From assembly GCA_964573715.1 (NCBI GenBank), contig CAZNKR010000019.1, forward strand, positions 1 through 35,921: a stretch of DNA of 35,921 bases. Direction: 5' to 3'. This DNA comes from SVEL01 sp964573715 (GTDB taxonomy: Bacteria; Bacillota; Clostridia; Lachnospirales; Lachnospiraceae). The position numbers and the translations under genes were made by a program. The notes beneath the pieces were generated by a model. That model had not been told where the DNA came from. It ran no database searches and worked only from the letters and a program-made list of their open reading frames with translations. Positions 1 to 8,090 of the stretch are shown here, piece after piece. How positions within the stretch are numbered: the stretch's first letter is position 1; each line of letters opens with the position of its first letter.

Positions 1-159
1 CGTAATCTTTAATCATTCGCAATTCGCTAATTTACTTCGTAAATTGCTTCTTGCTTGATTCACTTCTTTAGACTTCTTTAGATATGATGCATAAAGATTA
101 CTACCGTAATCTTTAATCATTCGCAATTCGCTAATTTACTTCGTAAATTGCTTCTTGCT
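1..159. repeat. 55-bp direct repeat, two copies 104 bp apart
   Basis: Bases 1-55 and 105-159 are identical by eye. Each copy contains a small hairpin: a 7-bp stem AATTTAC/GTAAATT with a 3-base loop, at 29-45 and again at 133-149. The spacer holds a 10-bp tandem repeat (ACTTCTTTAG at 62-71 and 72-81) and a 9-bp inverted repeat AAAGATTAC/GTAATCTTT at 93-114 that runs into the second copy. The first copy begins at the window edge, so more copies could lie to the left. It looks like a non-coding intergenic repeat; no protein is encoded. Confidence 0.85.
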
Positions 160-180
160 CATGTTTAGCGGGTCTCAAAT

Positions 181-218
181 CCAAGTGTCTTTTCATACAA
201 GTATGAAAAGACACTTGG
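181..218. repeat. Perfect 18-bp inverted repeat (long hairpin)
   Basis: CCAAGTGTCTTTTCATAC at 181-198 is followed by two bases and then its exact reverse complement at 201-218. Outside it, GGGT near 170 can pair with ACCC near 225, extending the structure. Neither strand has a U-run directly after the stem, so it is not a standard intrinsic terminator. It lies between the direct repeats and the decayed ABC genes. Confidence 0.85.
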
Positions 219-274
219 ACTTTCAACCCTTGCATCATATCATAAATTTGGATTTATTTCTACACTAAGTACCA

Positions 275-294
275 TATACCATAATTATGGTATA
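275..294. promoter_or_regulatory. 20-bp perfect palindrome, possible operator
   Basis: TATACCATAATTATGGTATA reads the same on both strands, with an extra ACCATA half-site just to its left (271-276). The form suits a dimeric repressor such as a TetR-, MarR- or MerR-type protein, but no regulator gene is nearby and the gene it might control is decayed. The operator role is inference; the AT-rich surroundings make chance palindromes more likely. Confidence 0.3.
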
Positions 295-317
295 CATTAA
301 CAAAAATTAACAATGAC

Positions 318-751
318 CTAATTCTGGAATATACTAATAAAAAGACTATAAAGGAAACATATGTTAATTAGAACTGTAGAGAATAAAGATAATAATATGA
401 TAGATACTGGATATTTAAGACTTAACATTACAAATAACCATGAATATCATCAAAAGGATAATAGCCAACAATACAAGCAATAATTATTTGTAGACCAATA
501 GATTGTATTGGGAATTTCAGGCCCGAAGCAAGATTAAATATCTCCGTTCCTTTAAACATATTTAATAAATAATCCATTAATCCAGTTTCCAGTTTTATTT
601 CGTTAATACTATTATTTGATTTGATTTGAGTTGCAAAAATACAACAACAGGCAAAAACAAAACCAAAAAGAAGCAAATATTTATATAAATTATATCTTTT
701 TCCCCTTACTTAGTCATATTTTACAATTCTAATCTGCACTGAATTTTCCAT
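318..751 (-). pseudogene. Decayed ABC-2-type permease (nonsense and frameshift)
   Basis: Reading right to left from an ATG at 749-751 (spacing suits the upstream GGAG at about 761-764), the frame runs 13 codons, meets a stop at 710-712, and continues in the same frame to a stop at 428-430. The continuation has a basic start (RGKRYNLYKY), a hydrophobic segment rich in Cys, a soluble loop, and a second hydrophobic stretch ending in YYPFDD. After this a different frame carries a further hydrophobic run (SLKYPVSIILLSLFSTVLIN) to a stop at 318-320. The soluble-loop and two-helix pattern and the ATPase remnant directly upstream suggest the permease of an ABC-2 exporter. The intact part, 428-676, could still be read as an 82-residue membrane peptide. 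Family assignment is tentative. Confidence 0.5.
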
Positions 752-752
752 G

Positions 753-953
753 TTAATTTTTCTCCACTGGATATCTATCTTTTATAATGCCTGATTCTAT
801 TTTAATTATTTCATCCGCTAAATAATATATTTACTCTTCATCGTGACATGCAATAATAATAATCTTATCTTGCTTTTTGATTTCATCAAGTATATAGGAT
901 GTATATTCTACATGTACTCTGTTTATATAGTCATCTATCTCATATCCTTCAAA
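753..953 (-). pseudogene. ABC transporter ATPase, C-terminal remnant
   Basis: The minus-strand frame between a stop at 954-956 and one at 753-755 encodes about 66 codons with a single internal stop. The readable part has the end of a nucleotide-binding domain: an ILDEIKKQ-like helix, then IIIIACHDEE with the switch (H-loop) histidine, then after the stop LADEIIKIESG, typical of the tail of an ABC ATPase. Walker A, the signature motif and Walker B are missing, so it cannot work as an ATPase. It sits one base upstream of the permease remnant, as in an ATPase-permease operon. The ATPase call is fairly secure; substrate unknown. Confidence 0.65.
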
Positions 954-1070
954 TCATTTATACTTTTTATCCTTCAATGTTCTAACTGTTTAAAGTTTAC
1001 CATTTTTAAAAAACGTCAATATTATTTCAAAAGTCATTATTTTTTTAATTATTTTTTTGTGCAATATTAC

Positions 1071-1102
1071 AAAAAGCTGTCGTAAAAATGTTACGACAGC
1101 TT
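1071..1102 (-). terminator. Intrinsic terminator after dnaJ
   Basis: On the minus strand a perfect stem AAGCTGTCGTAA/TTACGACAGCTT with a 5-base loop is followed by T residues. It lies 24 bases past the dnaJ stop and closes the heat-shock operon. Confidence 0.93.
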
Positions 1103-1125
1103 CTTAAATAATTTTGTATTTCTAT

Positions 1126-2301
1126 TTAAGAAAAGAACTTCTTTTTCTTCTTTCCTTTTTCTTCTTTAGAATCTTCTTTTGTTTCACTTTCTGCTTTTTC
1201 ATTATTACTTTCTGTTGTTCCACCACATGCTAAATCAAAAGCTTTAAGGGCTTCTTTCTGTGCCTCGGTTAATTTTTCAGGAACCTGAACAACTAATGTT
1301 ACATATTGGTCACCTCTAGCCAGCTTAGATCGAGTAGAAGGAACTCCTTTTCCTCGTAGACGAATCTTTGTATCTGTTTGTGTACCCGGCTTGATATTAA
1401 ACAAAACATCTCCGTCTATGGTTTTAATCTTAACATCCCCACCTAAAGCAGCCTGTGCAAAGGAAATTGGTGATGTAGAATAAAGATTATAACCCTGTCT
1501 TTGGAAAATAGGATGTCTCATAACAGAAATCTCTACAAGTAAATCACCTCTTGGTCCACCATTTTTACCTGGTTCACCTTTTCCAGAAATTCTAACTGCC
1601 ATTCCATCATCTATTCCCGCTGGAATTGAAACTCTAATCTTTTTGCGACTTGCTATATATCCAGTACCTCTACAATCTGGGCACTTCTCTTTTACTGTCT
1701 TACCTGTTCCATTACATTCAGGACAAGTTTGAACCTGTTGTGTTACGCCAAATAACGTCTGCTGAGTATAAACAATTTTACCATTACCCTTACAACTACT
1801 ACAGGTAACAGGAGATGTTCCCGCTTTTGCACCCGTTGCATTACAGCTTTTACACTCGTCCTTTATAGAAACTTCAATTTCTTTTTCACAGCCAAACACT
1901 GCTTCCTCAAAAGAAATCCTAACACCAACTCTGATATTTTGTCCCTTCATAGGTCCGTTATTTGAACGTCTTCTACCTCCGCCAAATAAATCACCGAAAA
2001 TATCTCCAAAAACATCACCCATATCATTAAAGTCGAATCCAAATCCAGAGCCGCCTGCGCCACCTGCTCCACCTTCAAAAGCAGCATGACCATATTGATC
2101 ATATTGTTTCCTTTTATCAGCATCACTAAGTACTGCATAAGCCTCTGAGGCTTCTTTAAATTTTGCTTCAGCTTCTTTATCACCAGGGTTTGTATCAGGA
2201 TGGTATTTTTTAGCTAATTGTCTGTATGCTTTTTTTATTGCCGCATCATCAGCACCTTTATCTACACCTAATACCTCGTAATAGTCTCTTTTATCTGCCA
2301 T
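1126..2301 (-). CDS. dnaJ: Chaperone protein DnaJ (Hsp40)
   Basis: Co-chaperone that delivers unfolded protein to DnaK and stimulates its ATPase in the cytoplasm. The 391-residue protein has all the type I parts in order: a J domain (about 5-70) with the HPD motif at 34-36, a Gly/Phe-rich linker (about 76-112), and a zinc domain with four CxxC pairs at 150-153, 167-170, 193-196 and 207-210, followed by the C-terminal substrate-binding region. The last 25 residues are unusually charged and Lys-rich, ending in KKKKKFFS. The start has a good upstream AAAGGAG. It is the last gene of the hrcA-grpE-dnaK-dnaJ operon; a 149-base gap with a hairpin separates it from dnaK. Confidence 0.98.
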   Translation of the reverse strand: MADKRDYYEVLGVDKGADDAAIKKAYRQLAKKYHPDTNPGDKEAEAKFKEASEAYAVLSDADKRKQYDQYGHAAFEGGAGGAGGSGFGFDFNDMGDVFGDIFGDLFGGGRRRSNNGPMKGQNIRVGVRISFEEAVFGCEKEIEVSIKDECKSCNATGAKAGTSPVTCSSCKGNGKIVYTQQTLFGVTQQVQTCPECNGTGKTVKEKCPDCRGTGYIASRKKIRVSIPAGIDDGMAVRISGKGEPGKNGGPRGDLLVEISVMRHPIFQRQGYNLYSTSPISFAQAALGGDVKIKTIDGDVLFNIKPGTQTDTKIRLRGKGVPSTRSKLARGDQYVTLVVQVPEKLTEAQKEALKAFDLACGGTTESNNEKAESETKEDSKEEKGKKKKKFFS

Positions 2302-2325
2302 ATGGAATTACTCCTTTATATAGTT

Positions 2326-2358
2326 TAGTATCCTAGCCAAAACTTGGCTAAGATACTA
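2326..2358 (-). other. Hairpin between dnaK and dnaJ
   Basis: A 15-bp inverted repeat, TAGTATCTTAGCCAA with its partner TTGGCTAGGATACTA (one G-U type mismatch position), with a 3-base loop. There is no U-run after it; it is followed within about 15 bases by the dnaJ ribosome binding site. It is more likely an RNA processing or stability element, or one that tunes dnaJ translation, than a terminator. Downstream-adjacent DNA at 2361-2400 also holds repeated CTTATCTT units. Confidence 0.6.
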
Positions 2359-2450
2359 TAACTTATCTTTTAATACTTATCTTGCTTATGCTTATCTTTT
2401 AAATTTATTTGTGCTTGAAAGCAAAAGGAATTTTGCCCTAGCCTAGTCTA

Positions 2451-4322
2451 TTATACTTCTTTGTACTCGCCATCAACAACATTATCATCTGATGCGCCAC
2501 CTGCATTTGCGCTGTCTGCTGCTCCTGATGCATTCATATCAGGCTGTCCTTGTTGTCCTTGTGCCTGTTCATACATTTTAGTAAATAATGCTTGAGCACC
2601 TGTCATAAGTTTTTCTTTAGCAGCATTAATTTCTTCAACATCAGCATCTGTCATACTTTCAGCAGTTGTCTTTGCTAAAATATCCTTAAGTGCCTGTAAA
2701 TCAGCCTGAACAGAAGTCTTTTCATTTTCGTCTAACTTATCTCCAACTTCATTGATTGCCTTTTCAGTCTGGAATACCATTGAATCAGCTTCATTTCTAG
2801 CTTCAATTCCTTCTTTACGTTTTTTATCTGCGGCTTCAAATTCAGCTGCTTCCTTAACAGCCTTTTCAATATCATCATCAGACATATTTGTACCAGATGT
2901 AATTGTGATATGCTGTTCTCTACCAGTTCCTAAATCCTTTGCAGATACATTTACAATACCATTGGCATCGATATCAAAGGTTACTTCAATTTTAGGGATT
3001 CCTCTTGGTGCAGGAGCAATACCATCAAGTCTAAATTCTCCAAGAAGTTTATTATCTTTTGCAAACTGTCTTTCACCTTGAACCACTTTAATATCAACTG
3101 CTGATTGATTATCTGCTGCTGTTGAGAATGTTTCACTCTTCTTTGCTGGAATTGTTGTGTTTCTTTCTATAAGTTTAGTAGCAACACCACCCATTGTTTC
3201 AATAGAAAGTGAAAGTGGAGTTACATCAAGAAGAAGGATATCACCTGCTCCTGCATCTCCAGCTAACTTTCCGCCCTGAATTGAAGCACCGATAGCAACA
3301 CATTCATCTGGGTTTAATGTCTTTGAAGGCTCATGTCCTGTCAACTGTTTAACCTTATCCTGTACAGCTGGAATACGTGTAGAACCACCAACTAATAAAA
3401 CCTTACTAAGCTCTGATGCAGAAAGACCGGCATCCTTTAATGCGTTCTGAACTGGTGTAGCTGTTCTTTCAACTAAATCATGTGTTAATTCATCAAATTT
3501 AGCTCTAGTTAAATCCATTTCAAAGTGTTTTGGTCCATCTTGATTTGCTGTAATAAATGGGAGATTGATATTTGTTGTTGCTGCAGAAGATAATTCCTTC
3601 TTTGCCTTTTCAGCAGCTTCTTTAATTCTCTGAAGGGCCATTTTATCTGTAGATAAATCTATACCTTCTTTTTTCTTAAATTCATCAATTAAGTAATCTG
3701 TTACTCTTTGATCAAAATCATCACCACCAATCTTATTATCACCTGATGTAGATAATACTTCAATAACACCATCACCGATTTCAATGATTGATACATCAAA
3801 TGTACCACCACCTAAATCGTATACCATAATCTTTTGTTCTTTTTCATTATCAAGACCATAAGCTAATGCTGCTGCTGTTGGCTCGTTAATAATTCTCTTT
3901 ACATCAAGACCAGCAATCTTACCAGCGTCCTTTGTTGCCTGTCTTTGTGCATCATTAAAATATGCTGGAACAGTAATAACTGCTTCTGTAACACTCTCGC
4001 CTAAATAACCTTCTGCATCGGCTTTAATTTTTTGTAATACCATTGCAGAAATTTCCTGAGGAGAGTACTTTTTATCTTCAATATTTACTCTATAATCAGT
4101 ACCCATATGTCTTTTAATTGATGAAATAGTATTATCAGCGTTTGTAACCGCCTGACGCTTTGCAGCATCACCAACTAATCTTTCTCCGTTTTTCTTAAAT
4201 GCTACAACTGAAGGAGTTGTTCTTACACCTTCTGTGTTTGATATAACAGTAGGTTTACCACCTTCCATAACTGCTACACATGAATTTGTTGTTCCTAAAT
4301 CAATACCGATAATTTTACTCAT
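2451..4322 (-). CDS. dnaK: Chaperone protein DnaK (Hsp70)
   Basis: ATP-dependent cytoplasmic chaperone. The 623-residue protein starts with the Hsp70 signature GIDLGTTNSCVAV at residues 6-18, has the second signature around VYDLGGGTFDVSI and the third around VLLVGGSTRIPAVQ, then the substrate-binding domain and a C-terminal helical lid. The end is Gly/Ala/Gln-rich and finishes with NVVDGEYKEV, matching the acidic tail usual in DnaK. It lacks the 20-odd-residue N-terminal-domain insert of Gram-negative DnaK, which fits a Gram-positive source. It lies 21 bases after grpE. Regulation is expected through the CIRCE site ahead of hrcA; there is no CIRCE directly before dnaK. Confidence 0.99.
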   Translation of the reverse strand: MSKIIGIDLGTTNSCVAVMEGGKPTVISNTEGVRTTPSVVAFKKNGERLVGDAAKRQAVTNADNTISSIKRHMGTDYRVNIEDKKYSPQEISAMVLQKIKADAEGYLGESVTEAVITVPAYFNDAQRQATKDAGKIAGLDVKRIINEPTAAALAYGLDNEKEQKIMVYDLGGGTFDVSIIEIGDGVIEVLSTSGDNKIGGDDFDQRVTDYLIDEFKKKEGIDLSTDKMALQRIKEAAEKAKKELSSAATTNINLPFITANQDGPKHFEMDLTRAKFDELTHDLVERTATPVQNALKDAGLSASELSKVLLVGGSTRIPAVQDKVKQLTGHEPSKTLNPDECVAIGASIQGGKLAGDAGAGDILLLDVTPLSLSIETMGGVATKLIERNTTIPAKKSETFSTAADNQSAVDIKVVQGERQFAKDNKLLGEFRLDGIAPAPRGIPKIEVTFDIDANGIVNVSAKDLGTGREQHITITSGTNMSDDDIEKAVKEAAEFEAADKKRKEGIEARNEADSMVFQTEKAINEVGDKLDENEKTSVQADLQALKDILAKTTAESMTDADVEEINAAKEKLMTGAQALFTKMYEQAQGQQGQPDMNASGAADSANAGGASDDNVVDGEYKEV

Positions 4323-4343
4323 TTTTTTGTCCTCCTAAAATGA

Positions 4344-4982
4344 TTAATTTGCTACTTTTACCATGCTGTGTCTTACAACACTTTCACGGAACATATAGCC
4401 TTTTTGAAATTCTTCTACTACTATATTTTCTTCGTAATTGTCATCCTCAACATGCATTACTGCATTGTGAAAGTCTGGATTAAACTCAGCTCCAACAGCT
4501 TCAATAGATTTAACTCCTGCTTCTTCAAGAGAAGCAATTAACTGCTTATAAACTTTATCCATTCCCTGAATAAAAGGTGTTTCCATTTCTTCCTCTGAAA
4601 TAACTGCAAATCCCCTTTCAAAATTGTCTACTACAGGAAGTATCTTTTCTACAATACTTTTTGCACCTACTTCAAACATTGCTGCTTTTTCTTTTTCAGT
4701 TCTCTTTCTGAAATTGTCGAACTCAGCGAAGGTTCTCATATACTTATCGTTAAGTTCTTCTATCATTAAGTCCTTTTTATCTTTCTTTGGACTTTTTGAT
4801 TTCTTTTCTTTCTTAGTTGATTCAGCTTTATCTTCATCCTTATGTGTATCCTCTATATCTTGAGTTGATGTTTCATCATCAAAAGCTTCATTAACTTTTT
4901 CTTCATTACTTGTTTCATTTGATGTATCTATCTTTTCATCTACACAATTTTCATCGCATTTAGCATCACTCTTCTTTATCAC
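4344..4982 (-). CDS. grpE: Nucleotide exchange factor GrpE
   Basis: Promotes ADP release from DnaK. The first 70 or so residues are highly charged and low in complexity (many Glu, Asp, Lys, Ser), followed by the long coiled-coil helix (RTFAEFDNFRKRTEKEK) and the beta domain ending PDFHNAVMHVEDD...GYMFRESVVRHSMVKVAN, characteristic of GrpE. I place the start at the GTG at 4980-4982 because GAGGTG lies six bases ahead of it; a GTG three codons upstream is also open. Either start overlaps the end of hrcA, so translation is probably coupled. The operon order is the standard one in Firmicutes. Confidence 0.95.
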   Translation of the reverse strand: MIKKSDAKCDENCVDEKIDTSNETSNEEKVNEAFDDETSTQDIEDTHKDEDKAESTKKEKKSKSPKKDKKDLMIEELNDKYMRTFAEFDNFRKRTEKEKAAMFEVGAKSIVEKILPVVDNFERGFAVISEEEMETPFIQGMDKVYKQLIASLEEAGVKSIEAVGAEFNPDFHNAVMHVEDDNYEENIVVEEFQKGYMFRESVVRHSMVKVAN

Positions 4983-6045
4983 TATCTTCACCTCTTGTCT
5001 TATTTTCTTTTGGAATACTGTATACTGACTTTAGCTTTTCTTTAACCGAGCTAATGGCCTCTAATGCTTTTTCATAATCCATTCTTTTAGGACCAATAAT
5101 ACCAATTGTACCCTTTAATCCATCATCTAACTCATAAGTAGCTGTAATAACACTACAGTCTTTCATGGTTTGAACTGGAGTTTCATCTCCAATATATACC
5201 TGGATACCCGTTTTGTCATTTGCCGGAACTAAAGAAGTTAATAACTGTTTTTCCTCAAAGGTACTAATAAGCTTGCTAGCATTATCTGTGTCGCTAAGTT
5301 CTGGATACTTAAATATATTGGTTGCTCCACTTGTGTAAATTTCTAGGTCATCCTCTACACCAATAACTTCTGCTACAGCATCCAATATAGTACTAACTAG
5401 TCGAGAGTGTTCACCTGCTTGAGCGTTCATCTTAGAAATTATACTAAGATTAATCTCTTCTACCGACAAACCATTCAAGGAACTATTAAGAAGAATATTT
5501 AGCTTTAGCATTGTTTCACTATCAATGGCATCATCAACATCTATAATCTTATTTTTGATAATGTTGCCTTCAAGTACCATCACACATAATAGCTTATTAT
5601 TTTCTACTTGAGATAACTGAATAAACTTCATTTTATTCTTATGTGCCAATGGACCAGTTATCATAGTTGCATAATTAGTATTATTTGCAAGTGTTCTAGC
5701 CATAGTTTTCAAAAGATTTTCGACCTTATCTACCTTCTCTATGAGAAGCTCTTTCATATTGTCTACTTCTTCTTCCTTCTTCTTTAGATGACTTTCCTTT
5801 TCCTTCATCATATCATCTACATATATCCTGTAGCCTTGGTCTGAAGGAATACGTCCAGCTGATGTATGAGGCTGAACTATAAGTCCTAACTCCTCTAAAT
5901 CTGCCATCTCGTTTCTAATAGTTGCTGAACTTAGATTCAAGTCAGTAAATTTTGAAATTGTTCTAGATCCAACAGGCTCACCAGTTTCAAGATAATTAAT
6001 AATGATTGCCTTAAGAATCTTCATCTTTCTTTCGTCTAATTCCAC
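4966..6045 (-). CDS. hrcA: Heat-inducible transcription repressor HrcA
   Basis: Repressor that binds CIRCE elements and is kept active by the GroE chaperonin in the species studied. The 359-residue protein has an N-terminal winged helix (about 1-75, with GEPVGSRTIS and the recognition region SSATIRNEMADLEELG) and a GAF-like dimer domain; the C-terminal part contains GTIGIIGPKRMDYEKA, typical of HrcA. The start is a GTG preceded by AAAGGAAGTGAG. It is the first gene of the dnaK operon and carries a CIRCE in its own leader, so it is autoregulated. The end overlaps grpE. Confidence 0.97.
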   Translation of the reverse strand: MELDERKMKILKAIIINYLETGEPVGSRTISKFTDLNLSSATIRNEMADLEELGLIVQPHTSAGRIPSDQGYRIYVDDMMKEKESHLKKKEEEVDNMKELLIEKVDKVENLLKTMARTLANNTNYATMITGPLAHKNKMKFIQLSQVENNKLLCVMVLEGNIIKNKIIDVDDAIDSETMLKLNILLNSSLNGLSVEEINLSIISKMNAQAGEHSRLVSTILDAVAEVIGVEDDLEIYTSGATNIFKYPELSDTDNASKLISTFEEKQLLTSLVPANDKTGIQVYIGDETPVQTMKDCSVITATYELDDGLKGTIGIIGPKRMDYEKALEAISSVKEKLKSVYSIPKENKTRGEDSDKEE

Positions 6046-6086
6046 TATCTCACTTCCTTTGATGGTGACATCTACTTGTTAGTTTA

Positions 6087-6113
6087 TTAGCACTCATTTG
6101 ATTGGAGTGCTAA
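6087..6113. promoter_or_regulatory. CIRCE operator of the hrcA operon
   Basis: TTAGCACTC-N9-GAGTGCTAA, an exact match to the CIRCE consensus. It lies between the hrcA -10 box and the hrcA start, in the untranslated leader, the usual place for HrcA repression. Confidence 0.98.
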
Positions 6114-6122
6114 CATAATGAT

Positions 6123-6151
6123 AATCTATCACTACTTTTTACTATTGTCAA
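6123..6151 (-). promoter_or_regulatory. Sigma-A promoter of hrcA-grpE-dnaK-dnaJ
   Basis: Minus strand: TTGACA (6146-6151), 17-base spacer, TAGATT (6123-6128). The CIRCE site begins about ten bases downstream of the -10 box. Confidence 0.85.
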
Positions 6152-6206
6152 CACTCTTAATAAAAATTTTTTATTTTTTTTATTTCCTCTTTTACACTAA
6201 ATCAAA

Positions 6207-6236
6207 TTGACATTATTATTTCTTATACATTATAAT
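6207..6236 (+). promoter_or_regulatory. Sigma-A promoter of lepA
   Basis: TTGACA (6207-6212), 18-base spacer, TATAAT (6231-6236). It lies inside the open frame that extends upstream of lepA, which rules out the far upstream start codon for that gene. Confidence 0.88.
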
Positions 6237-6266
6237 AAGAACGAATTTATTTTTAGGAGAAAACTA

Positions 6267-8078
6267 ATGTCAATAGATCAAAATAAAATTAGAAACTTTT
6301 GTATTATCGCACACATTGATCACGGTAAATCAACTCTCGCTGATCGTATTATTGAAATGACTGGTTTACTTACATCAAGAGAGATGCAAGCCCAAGTTTT
6401 AGACAATATGGAGCTTGAACGTGAACGAGGTATTACCATTAAGGCTCAAGCTGTTCGTACTGTTTATAAAGCCGATGATGGTGAAGAATATATTTTCAAT
6501 CTTATTGATACACCAGGACATGTAGATTTCAATTATGAAGTATCTAGAAGTCTTGCTGCTTGCGATGGTGCCATTTTAGTAGTAGATGCCGCACAAGGTA
6601 TTGAAGCTCAAACTCTTGCCAATGTATATCTAGCGATGGACCACAATCTTGATGTTATTCCGGTTATTAACAAGATTGATCTCCCTAGTGCGAATCCTGA
6701 CTGGGTTGTTGATGAAATTGAAAATGTTATAGGTATAGAAGCACATGATGCACCTCGTATCTCCGCCAAGACTGGCCTTAATGTAAAGGATGTTCTTGAC
6801 GCAGTTGTAAATAAAGTACCTGCACCCGTAGGTGATAAAAACGCACCACTTTGTGCACTTATTTTTGATAGTCTTTATGATTCATACAAGGGTGTTATTG
6901 TGTTTTGCAGAATACGAGATGGTGTGGTTAAACCAGGTACTATTATTAAAATGATGGCTACAGGTGCTACTGCTAATGTAGTTGAAGTAGGATACTTTGG
7001 TGCCGGACAGTTTATTCCATGTGAAGAATTATCAGCAGGTATGGTTGGTTACATTACAGCTAGTATTAAAAATGTAAAGGACACTTCTGTAGGTGATACC
7101 ATTACAGAACTTAACAATCCTTGTGATGAACCACTCCCCGGCTACAAAAAGGTAAATTCTATGGTTTACTGTGGTCTTTATCCTGCAGATGGAGCAAAAT
7201 ATCCTGACCTTAGAGATGCATTAGAAAAGCTTGTACTTAATGATGCCTCTTTGTCCTATGAGCCTGAAACCTCTATAGCCCTTGGCTTTGGTTTTAGATG
7301 TGGTTTCCTTGGTCTGCTTCATCTTGAAATCATTCAAGAAAGACTTGAACGTGAATACAATCTAGATCTTGTAACCACTGCTCCTGGCGTTATTTATAAA
7401 GTACACAAATCTGACGGATCAGTATTTGAACTTACCAATCCGTCAAATCTTCCTGACCCATCAGAAATTGACTATATGGAAGAACCTGTAGTTAGTACAG
7501 AGATAATGGTTACAACCGAATTTATTGGTGCCATTATGGAACTTTGTCAGGAACGTCGTGGTGTTTATTTAGGGATGGACTACATTGAAGGTTCAAGAGC
7601 CCTTATTAAATACGAGCTTCCCCTTAACGAAATTATATATGATTTCTTTGATGCTCTTAAATCTCGTTCAAAGGGGTATGCATCTTTTGATTACGAATTT
7701 AAAGGCTATGAACGCTCTGAACTTGTAAAGCTAGATATCCTTATCAATAAAGAAGAAGTCGATGCACTTTCCTTTATTGTACATGCTGATACCGCTTATG
7801 AAAGAGGAAGAAAAATGTGTGAAAAGCTTAAAAATGAAATTCCTCGCCATTTATTTGAAGTTCCTATACAAGCTGCCATTGGAAGCAAAGTTATTGCCCG
7901 TGAAACAGTTAAAGCTATGCGTAAGGACGTATTAGCTAAATGTTATGGTGGTGATATTTCTCGTAAGAAGAAGCTTCTTGAAAAGCAAAAAGAAGGTAAA
8001 AAGAGAATGCGTCAAATAGGAAATGTTGAAATACCACAAAAGGCATTTATGGCAGTTCTAAAGTTAGATCAAGAATAA
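6267..8078 (+). CDS. lepA: Elongation factor 4 (LepA)
   Basis: Ribosome-bound translational GTPase. From the ATG at 6267 the protein is 603 residues, the usual LepA length. GTPase motifs are AHIDHGKS (15-22), DTPGH (81-85) and NKID (135-138); the C-terminal part with GDISRKKKLLEKQKEGKKRM is the LepA-specific domain. The frame stays open back to 6207, but that start falls on the -35 box; the ATG at 6267 has AGGAG eight bases ahead and gives the family's N-terminus. The gene diverges from hrcA and is followed by hemW 12 bases later, so the two are co-transcribed. Confidence 0.98.
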   Translation: MSIDQNKIRNFCIIAHIDHGKSTLADRIIEMTGLLTSREMQAQVLDNMELERERGITIKAQAVRTVYKADDGEEYIFNLIDTPGHVDFNYEVSRSLAACDGAILVVDAAQGIEAQTLANVYLAMDHNLDVIPVINKIDLPSANPDWVVDEIENVIGIEAHDAPRISAKTGLNVKDVLDAVVNKVPAPVGDKNAPLCALIFDSLYDSYKGVIVFCRIRDGVVKPGTIIKMMATGATANVVEVGYFGAGQFIPCEELSAGMVGYITASIKNVKDTSVGDTITELNNPCDEPLPGYKKVNSMVYCGLYPADGAKYPDLRDALEKLVLNDASLSYEPETSIALGFGFRCGFLGLLHLEIIQERLEREYNLDLVTTAPGVIYKVHKSDGSVFELTNPSNLPDPSEIDYMEEPVVSTEIMVTTEFIGAIMELCQERRGVYLGMDYIEGSRALIKYELPLNEIIYDFFDALKSRSKGYASFDYEFKGYERSELVKLDILINKEEVDALSFIVHADTAYERGRKMCEKLKNEIPRHLFEVPIQAAIGSKVIARETVKAMRKDVLAKCYGGDISRKKKLLEKQKEGKKRMRQIGNVEIPQKAFMAVLKLDQE

Positions 8079-8090
8079 TTGAGGACAATT

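Noticed and set aside
1..159. Possible CRISPR array from the repeated 55-bp unit
   Set aside because: Only two copies are visible, units are too long, the spacing is single and no cas gene is nearby.
181..218. Long hairpin as an intrinsic terminator
   Set aside because: Neither strand has a run of T after the stem.
843..1085. 80-residue plus-strand ORF
   Set aside because: It is low-complexity Phe/Ile/Tyr-rich sequence opposite the ABC ATPase remnant and has no ribosome binding site.
2752..3081. Antisense ORF within dnaK
   Set aside because: It is a shadow of the dnaK frame; dnaK is fully conserved across the whole stretch.
6207..6266. Upstream start for lepA giving 20 extra residues
   Set aside because: The extension overlies the -35 and -10 boxes of the lepA promoter and lacks a ribosome binding site.
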